Positions 12,595-25,050 are shown, counted from the stretch's first letter. The stretch: DNA of 64,000 bases from Dillenia suffruticosa (GCA_033439265.1 JAVTVX010000005.1:5652001-5716000); one strand, 5' to 3'. Numbers and translations: made by a program. The notes: generated from the sequence alone by a model not told the origin.

Positions 12595-13030
12595 ATAGTT
12601 TCACATTTTCGTCTCTTCTATAATGACGAATGGATAAAAATATCAAAATTTTTAATTAAATTTTGAATTCAAAACATAGGAATAAAAATTTACGTTTAAA
12701 GATCTCCGCTAATTTAGATTTGGCAACACTCTGATTAGATTAGTCAGAGTATAATTTAAAATAACGATAGATTATATATATATAAAAAATCCTCTATTAT
12801 ACCTTATGATTTCTTCTCTACCTATTGGTCTAGCATTTTTATCAAGAAAAAAATACCTGGGCAGTTTCGTGATTTTAAATTTGTAAAAATACATAACATT
12901 GTCTATCTTATATTCGATTTATTAACCATATAAATATAAGTGTAAACAAATTCTTACCACCTTATATTTCGTGGTGCTCCTGTTAGCGGAATGTGATTGC
13001 TTGTTGGTGACTTGGACCTGATGTGGCCTG
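12595..13030. other. Gene-free spacer
   Basis: AT-rich sequence with no supported open frame or recognisable element. Confidence 0.5.
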
Positions 13031-13447
13031 CTCTTTTTTTTTTTCTCTTCACAAATATTAATGAAATAAATTTTGTGGCTGATTTCATGCAAGATATACT
13101 TGGAGTAGTTGGGAGGTCTTCTTGACAATTTACTTTTTTACCCCTATTTATTTTAGAATTGACTTTTTTTGGTGCTCCTGCGACGATTTGGGAGTTTGGA
13201 TATTTTTGTAAAATTATCTTTCCTTTGTACTTTTGGAAAAAAAGTTTTTCTCTTTAAAAATATTAATGAATAAATTTTGTGACTGATTTCACGTAAGACA
13301 TACTTAGAGTGGTTGGGAGGACTTCTTGACAATTTTCTTCTTTGCCCCTATTTAGTTTAGAATTGACTTTTTCTTGTGCTCCTACGATGATTTGGGAGTT
13401 TGGACATTTTTGTAAAAATTATCTTCCCTTTGTACTTTTGACAAAAA
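13031..13447. repeat. Tandem duplication of a ~205-bp unit
   Basis: Unit 1 (about 13031-13240) and unit 2 (about 13241-13447) share AATATTAATGAA, AATAAATTTTGTG, CTGATTTCA, GGGAGG...TTCTTGACAATTT, TTTAGAATTGACTTTTT and GATTTGGGAGTTTGGA. No gene is seen. Confidence 0.8.
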
Positions 13448-13641
13448 AAAATCAATGGAGGCCATTTCTTTGAGTGCTCGTTGCGTTCTGCGATTAGATT
13501 TTCTATTTCTTGATAGAGTAGTGTGCCATGATCTTGATGATCATGGTGTATCATTCATCTGTGCTCTCTGTCTCTCTCTTTCTCTTTCTATATAAGCGGG
13601 GCAAATGCGCTCGCTCTCTCTTTCTCTCTAAGTGGGGCAAA

Positions 13642-13680
13642 TGGAAACGGAAACGGAAACGGAAACGGAAACGGAAACGG
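13642..13680 (+). repeat. (GGAAAC)n microsatellite
   Basis: Six to seven perfect hexanucleotide units. The open frame across it encodes a Lys/Arg repeat and is a composition artefact. Confidence 0.95.
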
Positions 13681-14790
13681 TCATGTGCTCATTATGGAAG
13701 CCATTCCTTTGTTCCTTTGTTCCTTTGTTATGAAGATTTATATTTGTCTTTGTTGCTTTTTTGTTCCATATTTATTTTGCTACTTTTCATATTTATTTCT
13801 AATTCAAAAAAAGTTATTTTTTAGTTCCGGTTGAGGAGAGTAGTGTGTTAAATGGAGATGGTTAGGTGCTTATTATGGAGTCATTCCTCTTGTGCTACTT
13901 CTAAACATTTGCTTCTAATTGCAAAAATGTTATTTTTTAGTATCGTTTGAGGAGGGTATTGTGCCTGGTGTATGAAGGCGATTCCTTTGTTATAAAAGTT
14001 TGTGTTTCAAAATATTTGTTTTGCTTGACTTTGTTTTGCTGTTGATTTAAAAAAAAAAAGTGTTGATTCATATGTTTTATTATAATATTAATAACACATC
14101 ATAATCTTATTATAAAATTTTTGATATAGTGATTTTACTAGAAGTAAAAATGCATATAGTAAAAATACTATAAAAAATACTATAATATTATAATACTATA
14201 AAAAATTTGTCCTTATAGAAATGCTAAAAAGAATATTTAAAAAAATATTTTTATACTAAAAAAGTGACAGAGCCTTTGATCGACGAAGGATGAAACAACA
14301 AAATAGGATTCTTGAATCCCTTTTGGCCTGTTCGACTGTTCCATTCAGCTATTCAGCTGTTTGGTACAAAGACTCAATCCTAAATTCTAAGTTCTAAGGC
14401 CACAGTAACTGTTAATTTGGTAGAAGCATTTTTAGGATTCGGTTGCGAAGTGGAATCGAGAAAAAGTATCTCTGAAACAGAGCAGCAGAACTGCTACGAA
14501 CAACTGGTAATTGCACTTCAAATTACCTGCATATATTGCCATCTCCATGTTAAAAGGATTCCTAGGATTATGACAGCCACATGGTGAAACGATCATCCAA
14601 CTAAAAAGTAGACCGCAAAAGTGGGAAAGGGAAAAAGGTGAAACGAACACCCAACTGCAAAAGTAGGAAAAGGAAAAAGAAAAAGCAAAGCAAGAATTAG
14701 GCCAAGTGGAAGTCACACAAGGATAGAGGATAGATAAAATGCAATAAAACAATCCTAATCCCAGCGTATTAATGTGTTGGTGCAAACTCC
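13681..14790. other. Gene-free AT-rich region
   Basis: Short repeated phrases such as CCTTTGTT and TATTTTTTAGT are present. A 117-codon minus-strand open frame (14432-14785) has no recognisable domain. Nothing else is supported. Confidence 0.45.
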
Positions 14791-14855
14791 AAGAGCCTTA
14801 GTCGACCAAAGGCCATGGTTTAGTTGACGAAGGCCACAGATTCATCGACTAAGGC
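14791..14855. repeat. GTCGAC-type repeat cluster 1
   Basis: Short units around CTTAGTCGACCAAAGGC, GTTGACGAAGGC and ATCGACTAAGGC in both orientations. The same theme recurs at 17695-17860 and near 19480. Confidence 0.6.
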
Positions 14856-15235
14856 TCTAATAATACCAAATTTGATGATTGATTCGATTTACAATTCACA
14901 CCTCAAGTGGACCAATTTGGAATTAATAAAATTTGAAATTTGAAATAGAAAATTATACATATATAGATTTAAAACTTTTCTGAATTGCTTCATAAGCAAA
15001 GAAACAAACAATTACTCGATAAGTGAAGGCCTTCGTAACCGAACAGCCAGACAATCAGCATGTGAAGCACATCCTCCAACATTAGTTGAAGCGCTTAAAG
15101 ATCGGCATGTGAAGAGCATTTCCTCTAGGTGCAGCATGATAATACGCAGTTCTACGTGAATGTGACGCGCCTCAATTATCAGAAAAGTGCAAAAACGACG
15201 TGACACCAATATAATTCTGCAACAGCCCCTTAGCA
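14856..15235. other. Gene-free stretch before the minisatellite
   Basis: It contains GGCATGTGAAG/GCATGTGAAGCACAT repeated phrases (about 15057 and 15103). No supported coding region. Confidence 0.45.
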
Positions 15236-15690
15236 ATATAGTTCTGCAACAACAGTTTCATGAGTAATTCTGCACTTTTGTAGTTCTGCATTAACACCAT
15301 AAGTAGTTTTATACTTTGATAATTCTGTGTTTTGGTAATTCTGCAACAACTCTGTAAGTAGTCTACACTCTAGTAGTCCTGTATCAGCTCCGTAAGTAGC
15401 TCTACACTTTGGTGGTTCTGCATCAACTGCAAAAGTAATTCTGTACTTTGATAATTCTACATCAACTCTATAAGTAATTCTGTACTTTGGTAGTTTTGCA
15501 CTTGGTAGTTCTGTAATAGCTTCATAAATAGTTCAGCAATATGATAGTCCTGTAACAATTCTATAAGTAGTTCTGTATTTTGATAGTTATGTATTTTGGT
15601 AGTTCTACAATAGTTCCAAAAGTAGTTTTGTATTTTGGTAGTTCTGTATTAACTCCATAAGTAATTATGTACATCGATAGTTCTGCAAAG
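15236..15690 (+). repeat. Degenerate minisatellite, ~39-bp unit
   Basis: Roughly eleven units of the type TAGTTCTGCA-TCAACTC-ATAAGTAGTTCTGTACTTTGG. Two adjacent units near 15415-15490 are both exactly 39 bp. Units vary by substitutions and small deletions. There are no unique spacers, so it is not a CRISPR-like array. Confidence 0.85.
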
Positions 15691-17694
15691 TACCGAATGA
15701 CGTAGAAATTTAATTTTGTCATTTCTTCACGTTTACTTCTCCCTTTGTTTCTTCCATCCCAAAAAATCTCACCTTGTGTTCTTACCGAACTGCATTCCTA
15801 TGCAGTCATGGCAAACTCTCGGCTTGCCCAAGTACATTCCTCTACTACCAACATTCCTCTGCCATCATAACAAAAACTCTTTTTGGCGAACTACACTTCT
15901 CTACTACATAATAATGTTGACATATTTAAAGTTTAGCGATGAATTTTGTTATTTGGGTTACATTTTTTGTTTATTTCATTAGTCTTCATGAAATCTATTC
16001 AAAAATTGAAAATGGGGGCCTTTATTCAAGACTATTAGCTCACGGTGTGGTCCCATTTGTGTTGGCTCCACGTGTAGTATATAATAATATGCAAATGATA
16101 ATTTTATTATAAAATTTTAGGGTTATACTAAGTATAATTTTACAATTTTATAATTATTTTAAAGATTTTAAGAATGTTTTTTTTTTTTTTTTTTTTACGA
16201 TTTTTGTCTTTGAAGGTTGTGCAGAAATTTTTAGTGTTTTGTGTGTCCTGAAGGCCTGATCGGACCGTGGTTTTGATGTTCCTATGTATAAGTAAATTGT
16301 GATGAAAGATTTGATAACAATGCCGAGCATTTGATTGCACTACAGTAGTTCGAATTGGTTAATCAAAATCCTCCAATTGTGATTGTGATTTCATAATCAC
16401 GTAACACTGATTTCGTAGAACAATTGTAATTTCACAGAACTGTGATTTCCCAGAACAATTAATATCTAAATAAATTAATTTTATAAGGCTTAGGTTGTTA
16501 TATGATAATGGGAGTTTTTGGAATATTTTTTTCAAGACTCTATACTTTTTATTTTGTATTTAGAATTCAAGTTTCAATATAATATTTTATTAAGATCATT
16601 CAAAGAACGAGATTGGTGTTAGTCAAATGTAACGCTGGATGTGGCAAAGATGATATATTTTGAGATGAGTTCATAGAAATTTAACACTTAATAATATTTG
16701 TTAATTTAATAATACTTGTTTGCTAATTAAATAATAAGAGTGCATCCAAAGTGCATCCAAAGTATACTTCTGCCCGCGAAAGCCTCAAAACTTAGTCAAG
16801 AACAAGAACAGGTGGGAGATATTTCTAGAATCGACCAATTGATTGTCACCTAGAGCAAAGAGACAAACAATTATATGAACCACATTTCTGTGATTCACAG
16901 TTGTTCTGCGACATCACAAAATCATACATTTGAAATATTTTTAATATTTTTTTTATATAATCATAAAATTATCTTTAAACCATTTATTATTAACACATAA
17001 GTGCAACATAATGAATTCCGACCTTAAATTAAATTTAGGTAATGTTTTTTAATATTAAAAAAAAAAACTTAAATTTTAATTCAACCTAAAATTGAAAATT
17101 TGCAGAAAAAAGAAAAAAAAAAGAAAAAAAAACAACCCCAAGCTGTTAAGTTGGAAACCTTTCCTTATCATAGAGTTTAAACATTTGAGTCAAACACAGT
17201 AAAAATATTATAATATTATAATACTATAAAAATTATAATTATACAAATATTAAATAATAAAATATTTGAAAGTGTTTTTATATTGAAAAAGGTAGACCAA
17301 AAATTATAAAGTTGTAAATTCATTAAAACTGTGAAATCACATAACTATGATTTTACAGAACTGTGAAATCATATAACTATGAAATCATAGTGAATTCATA
17401 GAACTGTGATTTTTAAGACGAATGGTGTGCAGAATAAAAATTTTAGTGATACACTTCCTTTGAAAAATCTTAGTCAAGACCCCCACCCCCAACTTTTCAA
17501 AAGGCAAAAAAATATAAACCTTTAATTTAAATGTTTAAATATTTATATAATACCACATATACTAAACTAAAATTATAAAAAATGATATAGTATTAATATT
17601 TGTATAATATTTTAAAACAAATATTTTAAAACTACTGAAATAGTTTTCCACCTTTACACTTTTACCCACCTTAATCGGCAAACTTTTCAACATT
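15691..17694. other. Gene-free AT-rich region with local repeats
   Basis: Repeated phrases built on AACTGTGATTT and CATAGAACTGTGA occur at 16370-16460, 16880-16930 and 17330-17420. A short dispersed block TATTATAATATTATAATACT appears at about 17205 and 18605. No coding region is supported. Confidence 0.5.
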
Positions 17695-17862
17695 CGTCAA
17701 GATTGTAGCCTTAGTCGACAAATGAAGCATCTTTTGTTGACTAAAGCTCCAGCCTTTGGTCAACGTATACTGCCTCTTCGTCGACCAACATCTACAGCCT
17801 TGGTCGACGAAGGAGCCAGCTTTTGTCGACTAAGGCTGCAGCCTTTGGTCGATGAAGGGACG
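17695..17862. repeat. GTCGAC-type repeat cluster 2
   Basis: At least six degenerate ~28-30 bp units containing TTGGTCGACGAAGG, TTAGTCGACAAATG or inverted versions. The 67-codon frame through it is a repeat artefact. Confidence 0.7.
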
Positions 17863-18319
17863 AGAAGGAAAGAGGCCTCTCACTCTATGAACATGCAGGG
17901 GGCTTGGGAAACATACGTGGGGTAGATAGACTGATTCCACGTGTTATTTACACTCGCCTTGTGACATTTTATGTTGGTGTGTGTTTTCTACTTCTTTTGT
18001 TTCTCCTTTCTGCTATCTGGCATTCCTTTCTCCATGCCTAATTCGTTGTATCTTGTGCACGTCAAACAAAGGAGATCCCTTTAATTGCATTTATTATTTC
18101 TTACATTTTCATTTGGGGTCTGTTCTTTGCAACTGGATGGGTCCAAAGCAAAAGTGCTAGAGTGTGCATATACCGGTAGCCTGCGAGAAATTTTTTTTAC
18201 TATTAATTCTTTTGGGGCAAAATTTATAAGCATTTACTTGGTTCCTTGCCACCAAATAAACAAACATATAAGCAACACTGTATTCTTTGGAATTTTATAT
18301 CCAATAAACAAAATGAAAA
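17863..18319. other. Gene-free spacer
   Basis: No domain is recognised in the 88-codon open frame at 18085-18351. Nothing else is supported. Confidence 0.45.
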
Positions 18320-18395
18320 AATTTTACAAATTGATCAGCCAAGATGGTTGATTTGCAAATTTTACAAATTGATCAGCCAAGATGGTTGATTTACA
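18320..18395. repeat. 38-bp tandem duplication
   Basis: Units 18320-18357 and 18358-18395 begin AATTTTACAAATTGATCAGC and differ only at one base near their ends (TTTGCA versus TTTACA), so this duplication is recent. Confidence 0.95.
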
Positions 18396-19740
18396 TAATT
18401 AATATTTTTAATGCGGTTTCAAAATACATGAAAATTTGGTAATGAAAACTTTTGAAATCAATTTCAAAAGAAGATTTTATGGTGTGATACTATAAAAATA
18501 TTTTGAAAAATACTAAATATATGCAAAATAATGATAATTTTATTAAAAAATTATATGATTATACTAAAAATATAAAAAGGAGTTGAAACAAATGATGCAT
18601 AGTAAAAATATTATAATATTATAATACTGTAAAAATTATAATTATATAGATATTTTTAAATATTACACAAATATTAATATTATACAAATATTTTTTTATC
18701 ATTCTAATTTAATATATTTAATGTTAAATAAATATTTAAATATTTTGAACTTAAAAGTCTTCTTTTTTTTATTATTATTATTTGCTGTTTATTTGTTCTG
18801 ATACATTTTGTTTTTTCTTTCCTCTGTAGGAGTTTGAAAGGGCATTATTTAATTTTTTTTTTTTTTTTACTTTGCTCCTCCATTTTTGGGTCCCCTTGTT
18901 TGTGGGATTTTTGCTTCATTTTTTTTTAATATAATGTGGTTTTTGAAAATGTTTACAGTGAAAGCAAGGGAAAAAAATAGTTAGAATATTGTCTTCTTGA
19001 ATCAATCTAACGTGTGTATTTGTTTTGCCCTTATCTTTGTTTTGCTTTGGATATTTTGACTTCAAGGATTTCAGTTTGGAGACTGAAATTTGGTGACATA
19101 TACAGAAATTAGTAAAATGATTTTTGTTCAAGTTTATGAATTTTTGGGTGTCTTGAGAAACTTTGAGTATGGTCTGAGTATTCAAGAAACAAAAATTATC
19201 TGCTTCTTTTTATTTTTTGTTCCAAACTTCGAGTTTTAAGATTCCTGCACAATTTTTCCTAACACCTTAGGCGTGCAATATATGTAATTTGATCGGGATT
19301 TCTCAATTTTGGCTCTCCAGAAAGAGGTTTCGGGAACACCAGTAATGGCACAGTACCTTCTATCATTTTCTGTTTTTTGGTTATGGCTTTAGCACTAAAC
19401 AACCTACGATTACAACTCAAGGAAGATGCTTCAATTTCTCCTTTATCAAACACAACTTTGTTTGTGTGTTGAAACTTTGGTCGACGAAATGACAGCCTTC
19501 GTCGACCAACTTATCTGCACAGCTAAACAATTTTTTTATAATTCATTTCTTTTTTCTGAATTTCAAATGTTAATATTTTTGGCAATTAAAAATGTGATTG
19601 GTGACTAAACAACCTTTTATAGTTTTGCAAATTTTATTAAATTAAATATTATCGAATAATATAGAATAATGAACTAAGTAATTAACAATATTTCTCAAAA
19701 TGAATTAGATTTTGAAATCCTTTTCCATTATGTTACTAGG
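18396..19740. other. Gene-free AT-rich region
   Basis: Homopolymer T runs, a TCGACGAAATGACAGCC phrase near 19485, and no open frame with recognisable content. Confidence 0.5.
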
Positions 19741-19954
19741 CAGATTTTTCAGGGGTAGTGGATGACGAGTTTTTGAAGAGATTGGGACTAGAGAAGGGAA
19801 CAAGGAATGTTGTGAACCGGGAGGAAAGAGGTACAGTTTTGCGGGCCATGGATGGTTGTAGCTACAAAGCTGCTGCCGGTGGTTCTCTCAAATAGTTTGG
19901 TGGCTCTAGCATGGCTTGGTGGTCAGCCCATGGGAGGCCCAATCTTTAACATAG
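19741..19954 (+). other. Unidentified possibly coding sequence interrupted by the composite LTR element (left part)
   Basis: One plus frame is open from about 19818 to the element edge (words FCGPW, LPVVLSNSLVALAWLGG, GGPIF). It continues in the same frame after 26640 if the insertion and one target-site copy are ignored. Another frame (VVDDEFLKRLGL...) is open from 19755 to 19893. The family is not recognised; this may be a pseudogene exon or chance. Confidence 0.35.
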
Positions 19955-19959
19955 CCATG

Positions 19960-20292
19960 TGTTACAACCCAAGTAGGATAGAAAAAGAATAGGAGAGAAA
20001 GAGAGAGATCAGAAAGAGAAGAAAGAGAATAGAGAGAATTGAGAGAGAGAGAGAAAGAGAAAGATTTAGAGAGGGAAAGAGAGAGACAATACAAGAGAAA
20101 CAAAGAGAGATTTATTATCATTCAATTCTATGTCACGTTACATGTATTGAATTATTATTTATACTAATATTTCTAACTAATTTCACTAACTATTTAACCA
20201 CTACAACTAATTACTAATAACCCAACAATTAACTACTAACTCTTTTTTACTAATCATGATTAACTATTAACCAATAGTTAATAGTTGTTACA
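19960..20292 (-). repeat. LTR1 of the composite element
   Basis: 333 bp, beginning TGTTACAACCC and ending GTTGTTACA on the plus strand. It has GA-rich sequence in the left half and an AT-rich right half with AATCATGATTAACTATTAA. Confidence 0.85.
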
Positions 20293-20639
20293 ATACTTCC
20301 CTTCTTTGAGAATATAAACCAAGAATTGATATTTAAATTCATGGATCTCGAACCAAGTTTTCTATTTGTGTTGAAAGATAAAATTATGAAAACGAACAAT
20401 TAATATAACTTGAGTTGCAATGAGAATATCGGAAGAAAAATAGAGATGAGAAGCTTGAAGGAGATTTTTCTTGAACTTCTTTTTGGTAAAGAATTTTGTC
20501 CGATGATTATCAAAAATTCAATCTTTGGAGGAATTGACAAAAATCCACTATCAACAATTCTTTCTTGGACATGCAAGACCATTTTTTCTTGGACATGCAA
20601 GACCATTCCACTACAAAAAAACATGCTTTTAGTTATGGA

Positions 20640-21240
20640 TTTTTGCGACGGAAAAAATTCGTCACTATTTTGCGACGAATTTAGCGACAAAAACTTTTTC
20701 GTCGCTAATTTGCCACAAAATTTGTGACGAAAAAGAAGTCATGGCTAAATTAGCGACGGATATATCATTCGTGACTAAATTCATCGTTAATTAGTGACGA
20801 AAACGTTTTTGTGGACAAATTCGTCGCTAATGGGTGACAAAACATTTTTCGTTGCAAATTTCGTCGCTAATTAGCGACGAATAATATTTCATAACTAAAT
20901 TTTACCACGGATACAGTTATCCGTAGCTAAATTTAGCGACAAAAAAAAAGTTCGTGACAACTTTCATTGTTAAATTTAGTAACGAAAAAATTTCGTGGCA
21001 AATTCTATCGCTAATTAGTTATAAAAATTTTCCGTCGTTAAATTCATATCAATTAGTCACGAAAAAATATTTGTCTCTAAATTTAGCAATGAACTCTAAA
21101 ATTCATGGTTAAATTCGTCACAAAAAAATATTTATAGCTAAATTCGTCGCTAATTAGCCACAAAAAAAGTATTCGTGGCTAAATTTCTTGCTAATTTATT
21201 ATCTCTATTTCAAAATTTAAGACTAATTTCGCAACTAAAT
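20640..21240. repeat. CACTA subterminal repeat block, left
   Basis: Many degenerate copies of GCGACGAAWTTAGCGAC in both orientations. In CACTA elements such subterminal motifs are transposase-binding sites; that role is inferred from the family. Confidence 0.8.
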
Positions 21241-21764
21241 TTTTTCTATAGAAATATTTTCAACCGTGTCCCCGTTTTAACTAATTCTGAATAATGAAAT
21301 TGAATTACATATATAATAAATATTATAATTTTCACCAAATTGAGAATTTATAACAATAAATAATTCAATCAATTTATAACAGACAATTTTCAATAAGTCG
21401 TGGTTGTGGAGTTCACCATTTATATTTTTCATATTTTGCATCCGTTTGTTTCTCTCATATAGTTCAATCGTATTTGAAAGTTCAGTTATTAATTTTCATT
21501 TGTCATTGTCAATGAAGATAATAGATGATACATCCATATTCAACGATTTATCTCGTTTGCCAAGTAGATCAAATATTAGTTTTCGGAGAATTGAGATAAT
21601 GATACGGATGGCACAGATGGTTATTGATAGGCGACTATCAATTTTTAAACTTTTCTATAGATTCAAAAAAATAAAATCAAAATGAAAAAAATAATAAGAT
21701 AATAAAATGAAAGAAAAAAGAAGAAAACAAAATATAAAATACAAATTTATAGTAAAAAAGATTA

Positions 21765-22340
21765 AATTAGCGACGGATTTTGCGACGAATTTAAAAATCC
21801 GTCGCTAAATTAGCGACGGATTGAGAAATCTGTCGGTAAGTTAGTGACGAATAACGAATCTGTCACTAATTTAGCGACGAATTAGGAATTCGTCACTAAT
21901 TTAGCGACGGATTTACCGACGGATTTACCGACGTATTTACCGACGTATTTACCGACGAATTTATATCCGTCGATAATTTAGCGACGAATTTTCATATCCG
22001 TTACTAATTTAGCGATGGATTTCAAATCCGTCGCAAAATTTTATCTTTTTTAATTATAATTTTATAATTTTATATTTTGTCTTTTATTTTATTAATATAT
22101 TATATTTAAATTAAAAATTAATTTAGCGACGGATTTGTTTTCCATCGCTAAATTTGGCGACGAAAATCCTAATCCGTAACTAAATTCTTTATATATAATT
22201 AAATAAAATATAATATTTAAATTAAAAATTAATTAGCGATGGATTTAGCGGCGAATTGAAATCAGTCGCTAATTTTAGCAACGAATTTTTTTATTCGTCG
22301 CTAAATTAGTGCAGATTTCAAATCCATCGCTAAATTTAAT
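21765..22340. repeat. CACTA internal repeat block
   Basis: The same TTAGCGACGGATTT/AAATCCGTCGCTAA motif lies well inside the element. It includes inverted pairs such as AAAATCCGTCGCTAA near AGCGACGGATT. An internal block suggests an older element end or a rearrangement. Confidence 0.75.
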
Positions 22341-23014
22341 CTTTTTTTAATTAGAATTTTATTTTATTTTATTTTATTAATTTATATTAACAAATCATAT
22401 TATTATTTTATAATATTTTAATTTAACATTTTATTTTATTATATTATATTTCATTTTTTAAAAGAATAATATTATTTAAATCTTAAAAAAAACCATATAT
22501 TTTATTTTATTTAAATTATATTATTTAAATTAAATTATATAAAAAAAAAACAACCGTGCAAGCAGGCGCACGCTAAGACTTTATCTATTGCTATTATCTC
22601 CATATAATTGTTGCCCATTTAAAATAAAATCGTATAATTGCAGCATTTTCAATATCAGCTATATTTATCTTTTGACTATTAATTATGACCATAAATGACC
22701 CTTCTCCTCCTGCTAAGACTGTATCTATTGCTATTATTTAAATTATATTATTTAAATTAAATTATATAAAAAAAACCACTGCACAGGCAGGCACACGCTT
22801 GCGCGGACGCTCGCGCATGCATGCACGGGTGCCAGCCCATGCCATGAGCTGCCACTGTGTAGGCAGGCACGCCCCTCGTATGGACGTATAGGCGAGCACA
22901 GGCGTGGGCAGGCACCGGTGAATGCACCCATGGGCACAGGTGCGGGCGGGCGCCAGCGAATACACGCATGGGCGCCCGCCCTTTATTTTATTTTTTTTTA
23001 TCAAAATATGCTAT

Positions 23015-23084
23015 TGAAGGTTTTGAACCTTGGACCTCGGATTCTGTAAAAGAAGACATGTCAACCACTCAACCACTACACCGC
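23015..23084 (-). other. tRNA-like sequence, not a functional tRNA
   Basis: The minus strand reads about 70 nt beginning GCGGTGTAGTGGTTGAGTGG and ending AAGGTTCAAAACCTTC. A T-arm-like AAGG-TTCAAAA-CCTT and an A-box-like 5' part are visible, but the 5' and 3' ends do not pair as an acceptor stem. It could be a SINE-type pol III promoter relic. Confidence 0.3.
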
Positions 23085-24069
23085 TAAATCTTGTGTGATA
23101 ATTTTTTTTTTTTATTTCTTTTTTCCTCCTGAATCTCATTTTTTTCTATTCTCACTTTTTTTGTCTTCCTTATCTTACTCTCAGGGTTTTTCTTTTCCTT
23201 CTATTATCATTGAAATTTTTTATATATTCAAAGCAATATATTTTTGAATAATAATTATATTGAATAATATGAATGAATTATGATTAATTTATATTATATA
23301 TTTTGAATGATAAATATTTTGTGATTAAATATATAGATTTTTTAAATTATTAATATATTATAATTTAAACTAATATTGATAATTATAATTTTATATTATT
23401 AAGATGTCGTCATCTATTTATTCAAAAAAATTAAATAGAAAAGAAAAGAATAATAAAATAATAAAATAAAAGAAAAAAGAAGAAAACAAAATATAATATT
23501 AATATATTTTTAATTAATTTATTATTTTATTTTAAATTAGTATTTTATTATTTTTTATTTTATTAAAAATTATCATATTTATTATTTTTAATTATTATTT
23601 TAGGTTGGTGGTTATAGCTTACAGATAATAATAAAAAAAGTTATTATATTTATTATTTTAAATTGTTATTATATATTATTTTATTATTATTAAAAAAATT
23701 TGAAGGAAAGATAATACGTAAAAAAAAAAAAAATTATATCACATCCTAACATTTGGTTTGGTGGTTATATGCTTTTACAGATTTATACGTTTGCAGCAGT
23801 TCAAACCACGGTGGAGGCAAAGCGAAGGCATTTTTCAGGAATTAAGTGAGGAGGGCCGGCAGCGTGTGTGCGGGCGCGCTTGCAGGCACATCGGGCATTT
23901 TTCAGAAATTAAGTGAGGAGGGCCGGCGCTGGAGTAGGCGTGTAGGCGGGCGCGTTTGCAAGCAAGTGCTGGCCCGGGCAGGCGGGCACGCTTGCAGGCT
24001 AGTGCTAGCTCGAGTAGGTGGGTGGGCTCGCGGGCGGGGGCCCGTCCAGACACATATGCTCCTTTGGAC

Positions 24070-24600
24070 ATTTTGAATTTAGCGACGAATTTAGAATCCG
24101 TCGCTAATTTAGCGACGAATTTAGAATCCGTCGCTAATTTAGCGACGGAGGACTTTTTTTTCATCTCTAAATTAGGAACGGATAATTTTTCGTCGTTAAT
24201 TTAGTGACGGACATTTTTTTCGTCACTAATTTAGCGACGGATAATATTTCGTCGCTAAATTAGCGACGAATTTTAGTTACGAAAATTATCTGTCGCTAAA
24301 TTTAGCGACGAATTTTATATTTTCGTTACAAAATTTAGTAACAGATTTTTTTCCGTCGCTAATTTAGCGATTGATAATTTTTCGTTACTAAATTTTGTGT
24401 CGAATTTTAGCAACGAAAAATTATTTGTCGCTAAATTTTACAATGGATTTTAGATTTTCGTCGCTAAATTTAGCGACTTATTTCTAATTTTCGTTACTAA
24501 ATTTTTGCGACGTATTATTAGTTATGAAAAATTTTTCATCGCTAATGTTTTCAGCGACGAATTTTTTAAAATTTTCGTCGCTAAATTTGTGGCTAAAAGC
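24070..24600. repeat. CACTA subterminal repeat block, right
   Basis: Dense GCGACGAATTT/AAATTCGTCGCTAA motifs up to about 20 bp from the right terminal repeat. Two adjacent identical stretches (AGCGACGAATTTAGAATCCG) lie at 24080-24135. Confidence 0.8.
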
Positions 24601-24789
24601 GTATTTTTTTTGTAGTGTTCTTTCTTGGACATGCGAAACCCTTCTTTCTTGGACACTTGAAATCCTTCTACCCTCAACATTTCTTCACTAAGAGTAAATA
24701 AAATGAGAGAATTAGAAAGTGATTCTATACCTTACTCTTCCATGGGTTTTGATATTGTTTCATTTGCTACTTTATTTATTTCATTGCTT

Positions 24790-25050
24790 TCAATTTTTTT
24801 TTTTATTTTCTTGTTCCCTTTTCACCAAAGTGTTGATATCCTCATCGATACCCAACATTTTCAATATACGTGTCATGAGAGCGTCCATCCTTTTGCCACA
24901 TTCATCAATTAATTGGTTCATTTCTTTTATTTTCTTGTGAACATGTGAATGAAATTTTTGCATTTCAATTTCTTGCATTTTGAGATATTCTTCGATGGCT
25001 TCATAGAAGGCTTCCTCTTCAATGGCTTCATACCCAATTTCTTCTACCAT
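24790..25050 (-). CDS. Coiled-coil protein of the composite element, internal copy 1
   Basis: An 86-codon frame begins MVEEIGYEAIEEEAFYEAIE about 40 nt downstream of LTR2 and its primer-binding site on the minus strand, the position of a gag start. It is rich in Glu, Lys and Met, looks alpha-helical/coiled-coil, and includes KKIKEMNQLIDECGKRMDAL. It matches the copy at 26019-26261. No named domain is recognised; a truncated gag-like protein is the likeliest reading. Confidence 0.55.
   Translation of the reverse strand: MVEEIGYEAIEEEAFYEAIEEYLKMQEIEMQKFHSHVHKKIKEMNQLIDECGKRMDALMTRILKMLGIDEDINTLVKREQENKKKN

Larger units (their letters stand above)
20609..24617. mobile_element. Non-autonomous CACTA transposon (~4.0 kb)
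   Basis: It starts CACTACAAAAAAACATGCTT and ends with the inverted form of CACTACAAAAAAAATACGCT; the imperfect inverted repeats extend about 28 bp. TTC occurs on both sides (20606-20608 and 24618-24620), the 3-bp duplication typical of CACTA elements. The empty site survives in the sister internal copy near 25760. Subterminal repeats with TTAGCGACGAATTT and its reverse complement are dense at 20640-21240, 21765-22340 and 24070-24600. The middle holds two ~60-bp direct repeats (22507 and 22738), GC-rich blocks and a tRNA-like stretch. No transposase is recognised. Confidence 0.93.

Noticed and set aside
14432-14785. 117-codon minus-strand frame with hydrophobic N-terminal part
   Set aside because: Considered as a small secreted protein, but there are no supporting splice sites, homology or promoter.
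15236-15690. CRISPR-like array
   Set aside because: The units are diverged tandem repeats without unique spacers, in a plant nuclear context.
22752-24204. Ala/Arg/Cys-rich open frames in the middle of the CACTA element
   Set aside because: They come from GC-rich local repeats and subterminal motifs; there is no transposase similarity.
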